Positions 48,568-58,357 of a DNA stretch of 64,000 nt are shown piece after piece (the stretch's first letter is position 1; each line of letters starts with the position of its first letter). The position numbers and the translations under genes are program-made. Source of the DNA: Caballeronia peredens. GTDB taxonomy: Bacteria; Pseudomonadota; Gammaproteobacteria; Burkholderiales; Burkholderiaceae. The stretch covers positions 1 to 64,000 of the forward strand of contig FCOH02000002.1 of NCBI GenBank assembly GCA_001544595.2, given 5' to 3'. Under the pieces are notes generated by a model, which worked only from the letters and a program-made list of their open reading frames with translations, was not told the origin of the DNA and ran no database searches.

Positions 48568-49439
48568 TGACGTATCCGGCTATTTTCGAGGAAGTCCGCG
48601 CCCAATACGGCGAGGCATTCGACGCGGCGCTCGCGCGCAATGTCGTCGATGCGCTCGATGAAGACGTCGGCACGGGCGATCACACCGGCCGTCTCGTGCC
48701 CGCCGATGCGCGGCGCACGGCGCGCATCATCGTGCGCGAAGAAGCGGTGCTGTGCGGCGTGCCGTGGTTCGACGAAGTGATGCGCCGCGTCGATCCGTCG
48801 ATCGAAATCGAGTGGCAGTATCGGGAAGGCGAGCGCATGGCGGCGAATTCGGTCGTCGTGCTGCTGCGCGGCCAGGCGCGCTCGCTCCTGACGGCCGAGC
48901 GCAACGGGCTCAATTTCCTGCAATTGCTCTCGGGCGTGGCGAGCGCGACGCGCCGCTATGTCGATGCCATCGAAGGCACGCGCTCGCGCATCCTCGATAC
49001 GCGCAAGACGCTGCCGGGCCTGCGGCTCGCGCAGAAGTACGCGGTGCGCGTAGGCGGCGGCGCGAATCAGCGCCTCGCGCTCTACGACGGCATTCTGATC
49101 AAGGAGAATCACATCGCGGCGGCGGGCGGCGTCGGCGCGGCGATGGACGCGGCGCTCGCGCTCGACGCCGGCGTGCCGATCCAGATCGAAGTGGAAACGC
49201 TGGAGCAGCTCGAAACGGCGCTCGCGCATCGCGCGGAGTCGATCCTGCTCGACAACTTCACGCTCGACATGATGCGCGACGCGGTACGCATCACGGCCGG
49301 GCGCGCGTTGCTGGAAGTGTCCGGCGGCGTGAACTTCGAAACGGTGCGCGCCATCGCGGAAACGGGCGTGGACCGCATTTCCATCGGCGCGCTCACGAAG
49401 GACGTGCGCGCGGCCGATTTCTCGATGCGTCTGATCTGA
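48567..49439 (+). CDS. nadC: Nicotinate-nucleotide pyrophosphorylase (carboxylating)
   Basis: A 290-residue quinolinate phosphoribosyltransferase, the step after NadA in NAD synthesis. Characteristic segments are DEDVGTGDHTG, LNFLQLLSGVAS, DTRKTLPGLR, GGANQRLALYDGILIKENH and LEVSGGVNFETV. It starts on the last base of the nadA stop, so the two are tightly coupled. It is convergent with nadB with only three bases between the stops. Confidence 0.97.
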   Translation: MTYPAIFEEVRAQYGEAFDAALARNVVDALDEDVGTGDHTGRLVPADARRTARIIVREEAVLCGVPWFDEVMRRVDPSIEIEWQYREGERMAANSVVVLLRGQARSLLTAERNGLNFLQLLSGVASATRRYVDAIEGTRSRILDTRKTLPGLRLAQKYAVRVGGGANQRLALYDGILIKENHIAAAGGVGAAMDAALALDAGVPIQIEVETLEQLETALAHRAESILLDNFTLDMMRDAVRITAGRALLEVSGGVNFETVRAIAETGVDRISIGALTKDVRAADFSMRLI

Positions 49440-49442
49440 CGG

Positions 49443-51041
49443 CTAGACCGCGCGCCGCCGCGCCGCCGGCGGCATCAACACGGTCGGCAACGCTTTGGGC
49501 AAGGTGGACGGCCAGTCGCGGCTGTAATGCAGGCCGCGGCTCTCGCGCCGCGAGCACGCGCTTTCCACGATCAGCGACGCCACATCGACCAGATTGCGCA
49601 GTTCCAGCAAATCCCGGCTCACCTTGAAGTTCGCGTAGTACTCGTGGATTTCGTCGCGCAGCAGCGCGATCCGGTGTTGCGCACGCGCGAGGCGCTTGTC
49701 GGTGCGCACGATGCCGACGTAATTCCACATCAGACGCCGCAACTCGTCCCAGTTGTGCGCGACGACCACTTCCTCGTCCGGATCGGAGACGCGGCTTTCG
49801 TCCCAGTCGGGCAATTCGGCGTGACAGCCGTTCGAGAAACCGTCCGCCTCGATCGCCTCGGCGGCCGCGCGGCCGATCACGAGGCATTCGAGCAGCGAGT
49901 TGCTCGCCAGCCGGTTCGCGCCGTGCAGGCCCGTGTACGACGTTTCGCCGACCGCGTACAGGCCCGGCCGGTCCGTGCGCCCCGCCAGATCCGTGACGAC
50001 GCCGCCGCACGTGTAATGCGCGGCCGGCACGACCGGAATCGGCTCCTTCGCGATATCGATGCCGAATTCGCGGCAGCGCGCGAGGATCGTCGGGAAATGT
50101 TCTTCGAGAAACGCGCGCGGCTGATGGCTGATGTCGAGATACACGCAGTCGATGCCGCGTTTCTTGATCTCGAAGTCGATCGCCCGCGCAACGATATCGC
50201 GCGGCGCGAGTTCGGCGCGCTCGTCGTGAGCGGGCATGAAGCGCGTGCCGTCGGGCAGGCGCAGGATGCCGCCTTCGCCGCGCACCGCTTCGGAGATGAG
50301 GAACGACTTCGCGTACGGGTGAAACAGGCACGTCGGATGGAACTGGATGAACTCCATGTTCGCGATGCGGCAGCCGGCGCGCCACGCCATCGCGATGCCG
50401 TCGCCGGTCGCGGTGTCGGGATTGGTCGTGTAGAGATAGACCTTGCCCGCGCCGCCCGTGGCGAGCACGGTGTGCGGCGCCTGAATGGTCACGGTGCGCC
50501 CGGACTTGACGTCGAGCGCATACAGTCCATGGCAGCGATGCCCCGGCAGCCCGAGACGGTCGGACGTGATCACGTCGATCGCGTAATGATCTTCGAGAAT
50601 GGTGATGTTCGGATGCCGGCGCACGCGCTCGCTGAGCGTGCTGACGACCGCGTGGCCGGTGGCGTCGGCGGCGTGAATGATGCGGCGGTGACTGTGCCCG
50701 CCTTCGCGCGTCAGATGAAAGCCGAGTTCGGCGGAGCCGTCGCGCGTGAAGGGCACGCCTTCGTCGATGAGCCATTCGATCGCCGCGCGCCCGTTCTCGA
50801 CGATGAAGCGGGTCGCCGCTTCGTCGCACAGGCCGCCGCCCGCGATGAGCGTGTCGCCGACGTGATCGTCGATGCTGTCGGCCGAGTCCAGCACGGCCGC
50901 GATACCGCCTTGTGCCCAATCGCTCGCGCCGATGTTCGCCGCGCGCTTGGCGAGGATCGCGACCCGCCGCGTCTCAGCCAGATTCAGCGCGACGCTCAAG
51001 CCAGCGAGCCCGCTTCCCACGATCGCCACATCGAAATTCAT
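49443..51041 (-). CDS. nadB: L-aspartate oxidase
   Basis: A 532-residue FAD enzyme that oxidises aspartate to iminoaspartate for NadA. The FAD-binding motif [15 protein letters not shown] is N-terminal, followed by the succinate dehydrogenase-like features [41 protein letters not shown] and [20 protein letters not shown]. The start at 51041 (MNFDVAIVG) is clear from the FAD motif. nadA and nadC are on the opposite strand; the three genes together give the whole de novo path from aspartate to nicotinate mononucleotide. Confidence 0.97.
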   Translation of the reverse strand: MNFDVAIVGSGLAGLSVALNLAETRRVAILAKRAANIGASDWAQGGIAAVLDSADSIDDHVGDTLIAGGGLCDEAATRFIVENGRAAIEWLIDEGVPFTRDGSAELGFHLTREGGHSHRRIIHAADATGHAVVSTLSERVRRHPNITILEDHYAIDVITSDRLGLPGHRCHGLYALDVKSGRTVTIQAPHTVLATGGAGKVYLYTTNPDTATGDGIAMAWRAGCRIANMEFIQFHPTCLFHPYAKSFLISEAVRGEGGILRLPDGTRFMPAHDERAELAPRDIVARAIDFEIKKRGIDCVYLDISHQPRAFLEEHFPTILARCREFGIDIAKEPIPVVPAAHYTCGGVVTDLAGRTDRPGLYAVGETSYTGLHGANRLASNSLLECLVIGRAAAEAIEADGFSNGCHAELPDWDESRVSDPDEEVVVAHNWDELRRLMWNYVGIVRTDKRLARAQHRIALLRDEIHEYYANFKVSRDLLELRNLVDVASLIVESACSRRESRGLHYSRDWPSTLPKALPTVLMPPAARRRAV

Positions 51042-51164
51042 GCTGCCGCTTCTCCGTCCGTGTTCTCGTCGATAGCCGGCAAGCATAACCCGCGGTCATG
51101 ATGAGGGACAGCGAAAACCCGAGCACGAACGTGTGAAAAGCGCATGAAAACGCGCCAGAAAAAC

Positions 51165-51203
51165 AAAAAGCCCCGCAAGTTCTGACGCTTGCGGGGCTTT
51201 TTG
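51165..51203 (-). terminator. Terminator of rpmB-rpmG
   Basis: A near-perfect hairpin AAAAAGCCCCGCAAG/CTTGCGGGGCTTTTT with a short loop lies 64 bases after the rpmG stop. It is symmetric and could act in both directions. Confidence 0.9.
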
Positions 51204-51266
51204 CTGTCTTCGTTCAGGCTCTCAACATCAAGCGGTCTTTCTCCGTGCAGACGGAGAATAAGCTGC

Positions 51267-51434
51267 TTACTTGATCTTGGTTTCCTTGTACTCAACGTGC
51301 TTGCGGACGACCGGATCAAATTTCTTGATCAGCATCTTTTCCGGCATGTTGCGTTTGTTCTTGGTCGTCGTGTAGAAGTGACCCGTGCCTGCGGTCGATT
51401 CCAGCTTGATCTTGTCGCGTGCGCCCTTGGCCAT
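51267..51434 (-). CDS. rpmG: 50S ribosomal protein L33
   Basis: A 55-residue ribosomal protein translated from ATG 51434 ([14 protein letters not shown]) to TAA 51267. It contains [17 protein letters not shown] and [15 protein letters not shown]. No cysteines are present, so it is the zinc-free form. It follows rpmB by 11 bases. Confidence 0.97.
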
Positions 51435-51445
51435 GTGCGTGCTCC

Positions 51446-51679
51446 TTAGATTTCACCGCGTGCGCGCAGGTCTGCGAGCACGGCGTCGATACCGTTTTTG
51501 TCGATCAGGCGCAGGCCGGCGTTCGAGACGCGCAGACGCACCCAGCGGTTTTCGCTTTCAACGAAGAAACGGCGGTTCTGCAGGTTCGGCAGGAAACGGC
51601 GCTTGGTCTTGTTGTTTGCGTGGGAAACGTTGTTGCCCGACATCGGGCCTTTCCCAGTTACTTGGCATACGCGTGCCAT
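51446..51679 (-). CDS. rpmB: 50S ribosomal protein L28
   Basis: A 77-residue ribosomal protein with the conserved [20 protein letters not shown] start and the [15 protein letters not shown] block. First gene of the rpmB-rpmG pair, with a good promoter about 220 bases upstream. Confidence 0.98.
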
Positions 51680-51895
51680 GAGGACACTCCTAAATACACG
51701 TTGAGTCCGAGTCGAACGCTCGAATGAAAGCAGACGCTTCCGGTTCGATGCCTCTTATCGCCCAATTTGCCGATCGGGGACTTGGCAGCACGGTTATGCC
51801 AATGAGGACTGCGCTCAGCCCATCTTGCGGCTCACTTTGCAGTGGACCGCAGTGAACTTTACTCAGAACAGGTGGGTTGAGAAAAGCAAACGCGG

Positions 51896-51925
51896 ATTGT
51901 AACAGCAAAAACCGTTCAATATCAA
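51896..51925 (-). promoter_or_regulatory. Promoter of rpmB-rpmG
   Basis: On the minus strand TTGATA (51920-51925) and TACAAT (51896-51901) are separated by 18 bases in otherwise AT-rich DNA. The leader would be about 210 bases, enough for post-transcriptional control, though no known riboregulator is recognised. Confidence 0.65.
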
Positions 51926-51949
51926 GCGGTTTCAAGAAGCCGCCGGGAG

Positions 51950-52693
51950 CTAGAGCCAGCCGTGGCGCGCGAACGAAAAGACTTCGTTTGCAGCTACGAC
52001 GACGTGGTCGAGCAGGCGCACGTCGACGAGCGCGAGCGCGTCCTGCAGCGTCTTTGTCAGGCGGCGATCGTTCGCGCTCGGCTCCACGCCGCCGGACGGG
52101 TGATTATGCGCGACGATCAGCCCCGCCGCATTGAGCGTGAGCGCGCGCCGCACGATTTCGCGCGGATAGACCGCCACGCGCGTGAGCGAGCCGCGCGCCG
52201 ATTCCTCGGCGAGCAGCAACTGATGGCGCGCGTCCAGATATAGACAGACGAACACTTCGTATGGCCGCGTGCCGATCAGGAGCCGCAAATAATCTTCGAC
52301 GGCGCCCGGTGCGCTCAGCACCTCGCGATCGCGCGCCTTTTCCGCGAGCGCCCGCCGGCACAGCTCGGAGACGGCGAGCAGCGTGGCGGCGCGGGCCGGC
52401 CCGATGCCGCGTTCCTCGCGCAGTTGCACGGCGGACGCGTCGAGCACGCCGCGCAGCGAGCCGAAACGCCGCAGAAGCTGGCGCGCGACGTCGATGGCCG
52501 TCGCGCCCGAGACGCCCGTGCGCAGGAACAACGCGAACAGTTCCGCGTCCGAGAGCGAGGCCGGGCCCGTGTCCAGCAGCCTTTCGCGCGGCCGGTCGGC
52601 GGGAGCCCAGGCGCGGATCGGCACGACGGGAGGGCGCTTCGCGCTGTCCGCGTCGGCGGGGAGCGGCTGCACGAGCCGCAGATCGGCGCTCAT
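51950..52693 (-). CDS. radC: RadC/DUF2466 JAB-domain protein
   Basis: A 247-residue protein with an N-terminal helix-hairpin-helix-like region ([29 protein letters not shown]) and a C-terminal JAB/MPN domain with the zinc motif [16 protein letters not shown]. The historical link to DNA repair is doubtful and the activity is not settled. The ATG at 52693 (MSADLRLVQ) is chosen over an upstream frame. Next to rpmB, as in many proteobacteria. Confidence 0.93.
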   Translation of the reverse strand: MSADLRLVQPLPADADSAKRPPVVPIRAWAPADRPRERLLDTGPASLSDAELFALFLRTGVSGATAIDVARQLLRRFGSLRGVLDASAVQLREERGIGPARAATLLAVSELCRRALAEKARDREVLSAPGAVEDYLRLLIGTRPYEVFVCLYLDARHQLLLAEESARGSLTRVAVYPREIVRRALTLNAAGLIVAHNHPSGGVEPSANDRRLTKTLQDALALVDVRLLDHVVVAANEVFSFARHGWL

Positions 52694-52897
52694 CGCGAAC
52701 CACCGGGACGTCTTGTCGCGCGGGCGAACGCACGCAGGACAGCGGAGCGTGACGCGTCCCGACACAACTCTGTCTTACAATAGCGGCTTTGGCGCGCGAT
52801 TCGCACGGGCGCCGCGCGGTTCCCTGGCTTGCGCCGAGACGCCGCCCCATGCGCGCTCCGCGCCTCGTATCCGACTGAACGGCCACATCCAATACTC

Positions 52898-53353
52898 ATG
52901 AGCATCATCGATATCTCCGAGGTGAAACCCGGTTCGCACGTCACGCTTCATTACCGGCTCGCACTTGCCGATGGTGCGGACATCGTCAACACGTTCACCG
53001 ACAAGCCCGCGACGCTCCTGCTCGGTGCCGGCCAGCTCGCGGAGCCGCTCGAAGAGATTCTGCTGGGCATGAAGGTCGGCCACCACTCGACCTTTCAGCT
53101 AACGCCGGAACAGTCGTTCGGGCCGCGCAATCCGGAGCTGGTCCAGTGGGTGTCGCTCGCGACGCTGCGTGAAAACAGCATGATCGGCGAGCATTTTTCG
53201 CCGGGTGATCTTGTCGAATTCAATGCGCCGAACGGCGGGCGCTACGCCGGCGTGCTGAAGGAAGTCGGCGAGACGGCGGCACTGTTCGATTTCAATCACC
53301 CGCTGGCCGGCCAGGCGCTCGTCTTCGAAGTGAAAATCATCGGAATTCTGTAG
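52898..53353 (+). CDS. fkpB: FKBP-type peptidyl-prolyl isomerase (SlpA/FkpB)
   Basis: A 151-residue cytoplasmic FKBP with an inserted flap domain, which catalyses proline isomerisation and aids folding. The start at 52898 (MSIIDISEV) precedes [12 protein letters not shown], and [18 protein letters not shown] marks the flap insert. It sits two bases upstream of ispH, the usual pairing in proteobacteria, and is divergent from radC. Confidence 0.93.
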   Translation: MSIIDISEVKPGSHVTLHYRLALADGADIVNTFTDKPATLLLGAGQLAEPLEEILLGMKVGHHSTFQLTPEQSFGPRNPELVQWVSLATLRENSMIGEHFSPGDLVEFNAPNGGRYAGVLKEVGETAALFDFNHPLAGQALVFEVKIIGIL

Positions 53354-53355
53354 CC

Positions 53356-54324
53356 ATGAGCCTGACTGAAAGCCTCAACGAAATTCAGACCGACGTCGAA
53401 ATCCTGCTCGCGCAGCCGCGCGGTTTCTGCGCGGGCGTCGATCGCGCAATCGAAATCGTCGAGCGGGCGATCAAGCTCTTCGGCGCGCCCATCTACGTGC
53501 GTCACGAGATCGTCCACAACGCGTATGTCGTCGAGGATCTGCGCAAGAAAGGCGCGATCTTCATCGAAGACCTGGCCGACGTGCCCGAAGGCAGCACGCT
53601 GATTTTCAGCGCCCACGGCGTCTCGAAAGCGGTGCGCGGCGAAGCCGAGGCGCGCGGCCTGCGCGTGTTCGACGCAACCTGCCCGCTCGTGACCAAAGTC
53701 CATATGGAAGTCGCGAAGATGCGCCAGGAAGGCTTCGATATCGTGATGATCGGCCACAAGGGTCATCCGGAAGTCGAAGGCACGATGGGCCAGTCGGGCG
53801 AGGGCATGCATCTCGTCGAGGATATCGAGGACGTGCTGAAGCTCGATCTGCCCGATCCGCAGCGCATCGCGTACGTCACGCAGACGACGCTCTCGGTCGA
53901 CGACGCCTCCGCGATCATCAACGCGCTGAAGTCGAAATATCCCGATGTCAAGGAGCCGAAGAAGCAGGACATCTGCTACGCGACGCAGAACCGCCAGGAC
54001 GCGGTGAAGTTCCTCGCGCCGCAATGCGATGTCGTGATCGTCGTCGGCAGCCCGAACAGCTCGAATTCGAGCCGTCTGCGCGAAGTGGCCGAAAAGCGCG
54101 GCATTCCCGCCTATATGGTGGATTCGCCCACGCAGATCGATCCGAAATGGGTCGAAGGCAAGAAGCGCATCGGCGTGACGGCGGGCGCGTCGGCGCCCGA
54201 AGTGCTCGCGCAGGCGGTGATTGCGCGGCTGCGCGAACTGGGCGTGCGCAGCGTGCGTTCGCTGGAAGGCATCGAAGAAACGATCGCGTTTCCGCTTCCG
54301 CGCGGGTTGTCGCTGCCGCAGTAA
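53356..54324 (+). CDS. ispH: 4-hydroxy-3-methylbut-2-enyl diphosphate reductase
   Basis: A 322-residue iron-sulfur enzyme of the last step of the MEP isoprenoid route, producing IPP and DMAPP. The cluster cysteines are Cys25 ([11 protein letters not shown]), Cys109 ([11 protein letters not shown]) and Cys207 ([12 protein letters not shown]). The substrate loop is [12 protein letters not shown] short N-terminal extension of about 12 residues precedes the core. A terminator follows. Confidence 0.97.
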   Translation: MSLTESLNEIQTDVEILLAQPRGFCAGVDRAIEIVERAIKLFGAPIYVRHEIVHNAYVVEDLRKKGAIFIEDLADVPEGSTLIFSAHGVSKAVRGEAEARGLRVFDATCPLVTKVHMEVAKMRQEGFDIVMIGHKGHPEVEGTMGQSGEGMHLVEDIEDVLKLDLPDPQRIAYVTQTTLSVDDASAIINALKSKYPDVKEPKKQDICYATQNRQDAVKFLAPQCDVVIVVGSPNSSNSSRLREVAEKRGIPAYMVDSPTQIDPKWVEGKKRIGVTAGASAPEVLAQAVIARLRELGVRSVRSLEGIEETIAFPLPRGLSLPQ

Positions 54325-54342
54325 GTGGCTCACGTTTCGACG

Positions 54343-54368
54343 AAAAGCGCCTTCGGGCGCTTTTTTTT
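54343..54368 (+). terminator. Terminator of fkpB-ispH
   Basis: The stem AAAAGCGCC/GGCGCTTTT with tetraloop TTCG is followed by eight T, about 20 bases after the ispH stop. Confidence 0.9.
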
Positions 54369-54661
54369 CGTCTGCACGATGATGCGCGCGCTCATCGCGG
54401 AACCCTCGCGTCCGTGACGACACCAAGCGTTCAGCACTGTTGTGGGGCGCGCGTCCGGATCGACGAATTCTTCTAAAAGCCTTCAGGGTTTCCCCGCAAA
54501 TCCGATAAGCAAACGTGCGCGCCGAAACTCGGCCGATTACACCTGTTACCGTTATGGTGCAACTGCTGCACAAAGTCGGATCGCAACCCGGTTGCGCTTT
54601 GCGCCGAAAATTGCCCAAAAAAGGCGGTTGCAATGCTGGAAAACCCCGCCACGCAAGAATA
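54369..54661. other. Gap between ispH and the liv operon
   Basis: With the flanking terminator and promoter this is a 429-base stretch without a gene. I see no open frame with coding character and no known RNA or repeat in it. Confidence 0.4.
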
Positions 54662-54689
54662 TTGCCTGTCTCATATTTAGCGTTACAAT
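54662..54689 (+). promoter_or_regulatory. Promoter of the liv-type operon
   Basis: TTGCCT at 54662-54667 and TACAAT at 54684-54689 are separated by 16 bases, about 65 bases before the binding-protein start codon. Confidence 0.6.
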
Positions 54690-54753
54690 GCGCGCGTCTT
54701 GAAGCTAGATGGGTTCACGACACCCGTTTTTAGAGGCGCAGGAGACCTTATTG

Positions 54754-55974
54754 ATGCGATTCAAGTTTGCTCACGCCGTGTCCATCGCGGCTGCGGTTGC
54801 AATGGCGACCGCATGCGGCAAGAAGGACGAAGGCGGAGCGGGCACGGCAGCGTCGGCGGCGAGTTCCGCGGCGGTGCCGGGTGCGTCCGCGCCGGCGCCG
54901 GCGAGTGAGGCAACTGTCGTGAAGATCGGTCACGTCGCACCGCTGACGGGGCTGCAGGCGCATCTCGGCAAGGACAACGAGAACGGCGCGCGGCTGGCGC
55001 TGGAAGAGATCAGCGCGCAGGGCCTGACGATCGACGGGCGGTCGATCCGCCTGGTGCTCGACGCCCAGGACGACGCAGCCGATCCGCGTACCGGCGAGGA
55101 AGCGGCGCAACGGCTTGTCGACGACCACGTGGTCGCCGTGATCGGCCACATGAATTCGGGCGTGTCGATTCCGGCGTCGAAGATCTACAGCGATGCCGGC
55201 ATCGCGCAGATTTCGCCGTCGACGACGAATCCGGACTACACGAAGCAAGGTTTCAAGACGACGTTCCGCGTCGTGGCGACCGACACGCAGCAGGGCCCGG
55301 CGCTCGCCGGCTATGCGCTGAAGACGCTGCACGCGAAGAAGGTCGTCGTGGTGGACGACTCCACCGCTTACGGCCGGGGACTGGCCGACGAATTCGCGAA
55401 AACAGTGCAGGCGGGCGGCGTGAAGGTCGCGGCGCGCGAGGCGACCAGCGAAAAGGCCCGCAACTACAAGGCGATCCTCACGAAAATCAAACGCATCCAG
55501 CCGGACGTCGTGATGTACGGCGGCATGGATGTGACAGGCGGTCCGTTCGTGAAGGAAGCGGCGGCGCTCGGTATCAAGGCGAAGATTCTGGCGGGCGACG
55601 GCGTCTGCACCGACAAGGTGGCCGAGCTCGCGGGCGACGCCGTGCAGAACCTCGTCTGTTCGGAGGCGGGACTCGCGCTTTCGAAAATGGACAAGGGAGC
55701 GGACTTCGCGCAGAAATACGGAGCCCGCTTTCATACCCCGGTGCAGATTTACGCGCCGTTCACGTATGACGCGATGTACGTGATCGTCGACGCAATGAAG
55801 CGCGCCAATTCCATCGAAGCGCCCAAAGTGCTCGCGGCGATCGCCACAACGGACTACAACGGTCTGACGGGGCACATCGCATTCGACGACAAGGGTGATC
55901 TGAAGGCGGGGACGATTACGCTTTTCGACTTCAAGGACAAGAAGAAGGACGTACTCGACGTCGTCAAGCAGTAG
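54754..55974 (+). CDS. Branched-chain amino acid ABC transporter substrate-binding protein (LivJ/K-like lipoprotein)
   Basis: A 406-residue binding protein of the leucine/isoleucine/valine type. The ATG at 54754 follows AGGAG. The signal peptide ends in a lipobox-like MATAC followed by Gly and Lys residues, so it is probably a lipoprotein, and an Ala/Ser/Pro-rich linker of about 35 residues tethers the binding domain. That domain starts VVKIGHVAPLTGLQAHLGKD and shows the family fold, with AVIGHMNSGVSIPAS and TDYNGLTGHIAFDDKGD. First gene of the importer operon. Confidence 0.93.
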   Translation: MRFKFAHAVSIAAAVAMATACGKKDEGGAGTAASAASSAAVPGASAPAPASEATVVKIGHVAPLTGLQAHLGKDNENGARLALEEISAQGLTIDGRSIRLVLDAQDDAADPRTGEEAAQRLVDDHVVAVIGHMNSGVSIPASKIYSDAGIAQISPSTTNPDYTKQGFKTTFRVVATDTQQGPALAGYALKTLHAKKVVVVDDSTAYGRGLADEFAKTVQAGGVKVAAREATSEKARNYKAILTKIKRIQPDVVMYGGMDVTGGPFVKEAAALGIKAKILAGDGVCTDKVAELAGDAVQNLVCSEAGLALSKMDKGADFAQKYGARFHTPVQIYAPFTYDAMYVIVDAMKRANSIEAPKVLAAIATTDYNGLTGHIAFDDKGDLKAGTITLFDFKDKKKDVLDVVKQ

Positions 55975-56196
55975 CAGCAGGCGTGTGCAGTTCCGGCGGC
56001 GACTCACCGACAGCGCCGTTTTCGCATCCGTTCGGGGACGGCTGCAGCCTTATCCGGCCGCGGCCGGACAACCGACCGACCAACCTTTACCGGTTTTTTC
56101 AAAGTACGCGCAGTGCCGCTTCAGATTTCGCTTCCCACCGGTTTATCGGCCGGTGATAAAGGCGTAACCGAAACGCACGGGGCTAAGGAGCTTTAA

Positions 56197-57147
56197 ATGG
56201 ATATTTTCATCCAGCAGATCATCAACGGTCTGGTGCTTGGCAGCGTCTACGCCATCATCGCGCTGGGCTACACGATGGTGTACGGGATTCTCGGCATCAT
56301 CAACTTCGCGCACGGCGACGTGCTGATGGTCGGTGCGATGGTCGCCCTCTCGGCGATCGGCGTCATGCAGAACCACATGCCGGGCATACCCGGGCCGATC
56401 ATGCTGACGATCGCGCTCGCCATTGCCGCGGTCGTGTGCGCGCTGGTCGGCTACACCATCGAGCGGGTCGCGTACCGGCCGCTGCGCAAGGCGCCGCGTC
56501 TCGCGCCGCTGATCACCGCGATCGGCGTGTCGATTCTCCTGCAAACCATCGCGATGATGATCTGGGGCCGCAATCCGCTCGCGTTCCCGCAGTTGCTCCC
56601 GACCGATCCGATCAACGTCATCGCCGCCGACGAAACCCGTCCGGGCGCCGTGATCTCGATGACGGAAATCGTCATCATCGTGGTCGCGTTCCTCGTGATG
56701 GGCGGACTGCTCCTTCTCGTGCACAAGACCAAGCTCGGCCGCGCGATGCGCGCGATCGCCGAGAATCCGGGCGTCGCGTCGCTGATGGGCGTGAACCCGA
56801 ACTTCGTGATTTCCGCGACCTTCATGATCGGCTCGGCGCTGGCGGCGCTCGCGGGCGTGATGATCGCCTCGGAATACGGCAACGCGCACTTCTACATGGG
56901 CTTCATTCCCGGCCTCAAGGCGTTCACGGCGGCGGTGCTGGGCGGGATCGGCAACCTGGGCGGCGCGATGGTCGGCGGCGTGCTGCTCGGTCTCATCGAA
57001 CAGCTGGGCGCCGGCTACATCGGCAACCTGACAGGCGGCGTCTTCGGCAGTAACTATCAGGACGTGTTCGCCTTCATCGTGCTGATCATCGTGCTCGTGT
57101 TCCGTCCGTCGGGTCTGCTCGGCGAACGTGTCGCGGACCGCGCTTAA
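56197..57147 (+). CDS. livH: Branched-chain amino acid ABC permease LivH
   Basis: A 316-residue inner-membrane permease. The N-terminus NGLVLGSVYAIIALGYTMVYGI and the coupling segment GRAMRAIAENPGVASLMGVN are diagnostic, and KAFTAAVLGGIGNLGGAMVGG is the C-terminal signature. It starts at 56197 after AAGGAG, about 220 bases past the binding-protein gene. Confidence 0.95.
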   Translation: MDIFIQQIINGLVLGSVYAIIALGYTMVYGILGIINFAHGDVLMVGAMVALSAIGVMQNHMPGIPGPIMLTIALAIAAVVCALVGYTIERVAYRPLRKAPRLAPLITAIGVSILLQTIAMMIWGRNPLAFPQLLPTDPINVIAADETRPGAVISMTEIVIIVVAFLVMGGLLLLVHKTKLGRAMRAIAENPGVASLMGVNPNFVISATFMIGSALAALAGVMIASEYGNAHFYMGFIPGLKAFTAAVLGGIGNLGGAMVGGVLLGLIEQLGAGYIGNLTGGVFGSNYQDVFAFIVLIIVLVFRPSGLLGERVADRA

Positions 57148-57171
57148 AGACCGTGTGAGGAGCTCAGAAAA

Positions 57172-58341
57172 ATGACATCGATTCAACCGATTGAGCCGTC
57201 CACGACGCTCATCCCCGAGAAAAACACGACGAAGACGCTGGTCGTCGGCGTCATCACCGCCATCTTCGTGATCGCAGCACCGATGGTGATCGGCGCGGCA
57301 GGCGGCAACTACTGGGTCCGCGTGCTCGACTTCGCGATGCTCTACGTGATGCTCGCGCTCGGCCTGAACGTGGTGGTCGGCTTCGCCGGCCTGCTCGACC
57401 TGGGCTATATCGCGTTCTACGCGGTCGGCGCCTACGTCGCGGCCTTGCTGTCGTCGCCGCAACTGACCACCCAGTTCGAATGGATCGCGCAGCTCGCGCC
57501 GGGCGGCCTGCACGTGCCGTTCATTTTCATCGTGCCCTGCGCGATGGCGCTCGCGGCCACCTTCGGCGTGCTGCTCGGCGCGCCGACGCTGCGGCTGCGC
57601 GGCGACTACCTCGCGATCGTGACCCTGGGTTTCGGGGAAATCGTCCGGATCTTCATGAACAACCTCGATCGTCCGATCAACATCACGAACGGTCCGAAGG
57701 GCATCACGGGCATCGATCCGGTGACGGTGGCGGGCTTCAACCTGTCGCAGACGCACGAGTTCTTCGGCATGAAGTTCCCGTCGGTGTACATGTACTACTA
57801 CCTGTTCGTGCTGTGCGCGCTGTTCGTGATCTGGGTGTGTACGCGTCTGCAGCACTCGCGCATCGGCCGCGCGTGGGCCGCGATCCGCGAAGACGAAATC
57901 GCCGCCAAGGCGATGGGCATCAACACCCGTAACGTGAAGCTGCTCGCGTTCGCGATGGGCGCGTCGTTCGGCGGTCTGTCGGGTGCGATGTTCGGCGCGT
58001 TCCAGGGCTTCGTGTCGCCGGAATCGTTCACCTTCTGGGAATCGATCGTCGTGCTGGCGTGCGTGGTGCTGGGCGGCATGGGCCACATTCCGGGCGTGAT
58101 TCTCGGCGCGGTGCTGCTCGCCGTGTTCCCCGAATTCCTGCGCTCGACGATGGGTCCGCTGCAGAACGCCATCTTCGGCCATCAGATCGTCGATACCGAA
58201 GTCATCCGTCAGCTGCTCTACGGTCTGGCGATGGTGCTGATCATGCTGTATCGCTCGGAAGGCCTGTGGCCCGCCGCGAAACACGAAGACAAGATCGCGA
58301 AGATCGCAAAGCGCAGCGGCAAGAAGCCGGTGCGCGCATAA
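57172..58341 (+). CDS. livM: Branched-chain amino acid ABC permease LivM
   Basis: A 389-residue permease, partner of LivH. Features are LNVVVGFAGLLDLGYIAFYA near the N-terminus, LRLRGDYLAIVTLGFGEIVR and the coupling helix GRAWAAIREDEIAAKAMGIN. It begins 24 bases after livH, preceded by GAGGAG. A hydrophilic N-terminal tail of about 25 residues precedes the first helix. Confidence 0.95.
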   Translation: MTSIQPIEPSTTLIPEKNTTKTLVVGVITAIFVIAAPMVIGAAGGNYWVRVLDFAMLYVMLALGLNVVVGFAGLLDLGYIAFYAVGAYVAALLSSPQLTTQFEWIAQLAPGGLHVPFIFIVPCAMALAATFGVLLGAPTLRLRGDYLAIVTLGFGEIVRIFMNNLDRPINITNGPKGITGIDPVTVAGFNLSQTHEFFGMKFPSVYMYYYLFVLCALFVIWVCTRLQHSRIGRAWAAIREDEIAAKAMGINTRNVKLLAFAMGASFGGLSGAMFGAFQGFVSPESFTFWESIVVLACVVLGGMGHIPGVILGAVLLAVFPEFLRSTMGPLQNAIFGHQIVDTEVIRQLLYGLAMVLIMLYRSEGLWPAAKHEDKIAKIAKRSGKKPVRA

Positions 58342-58357
58342 GGCGGAGATTCAGAAC

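Noticed and set aside
56143-58284. 713-residue minus-strand frame opposite livH-livM
   Set aside because: His/Asp/Arg-rich shadow; livH and livM are unambiguous on the plus strand.
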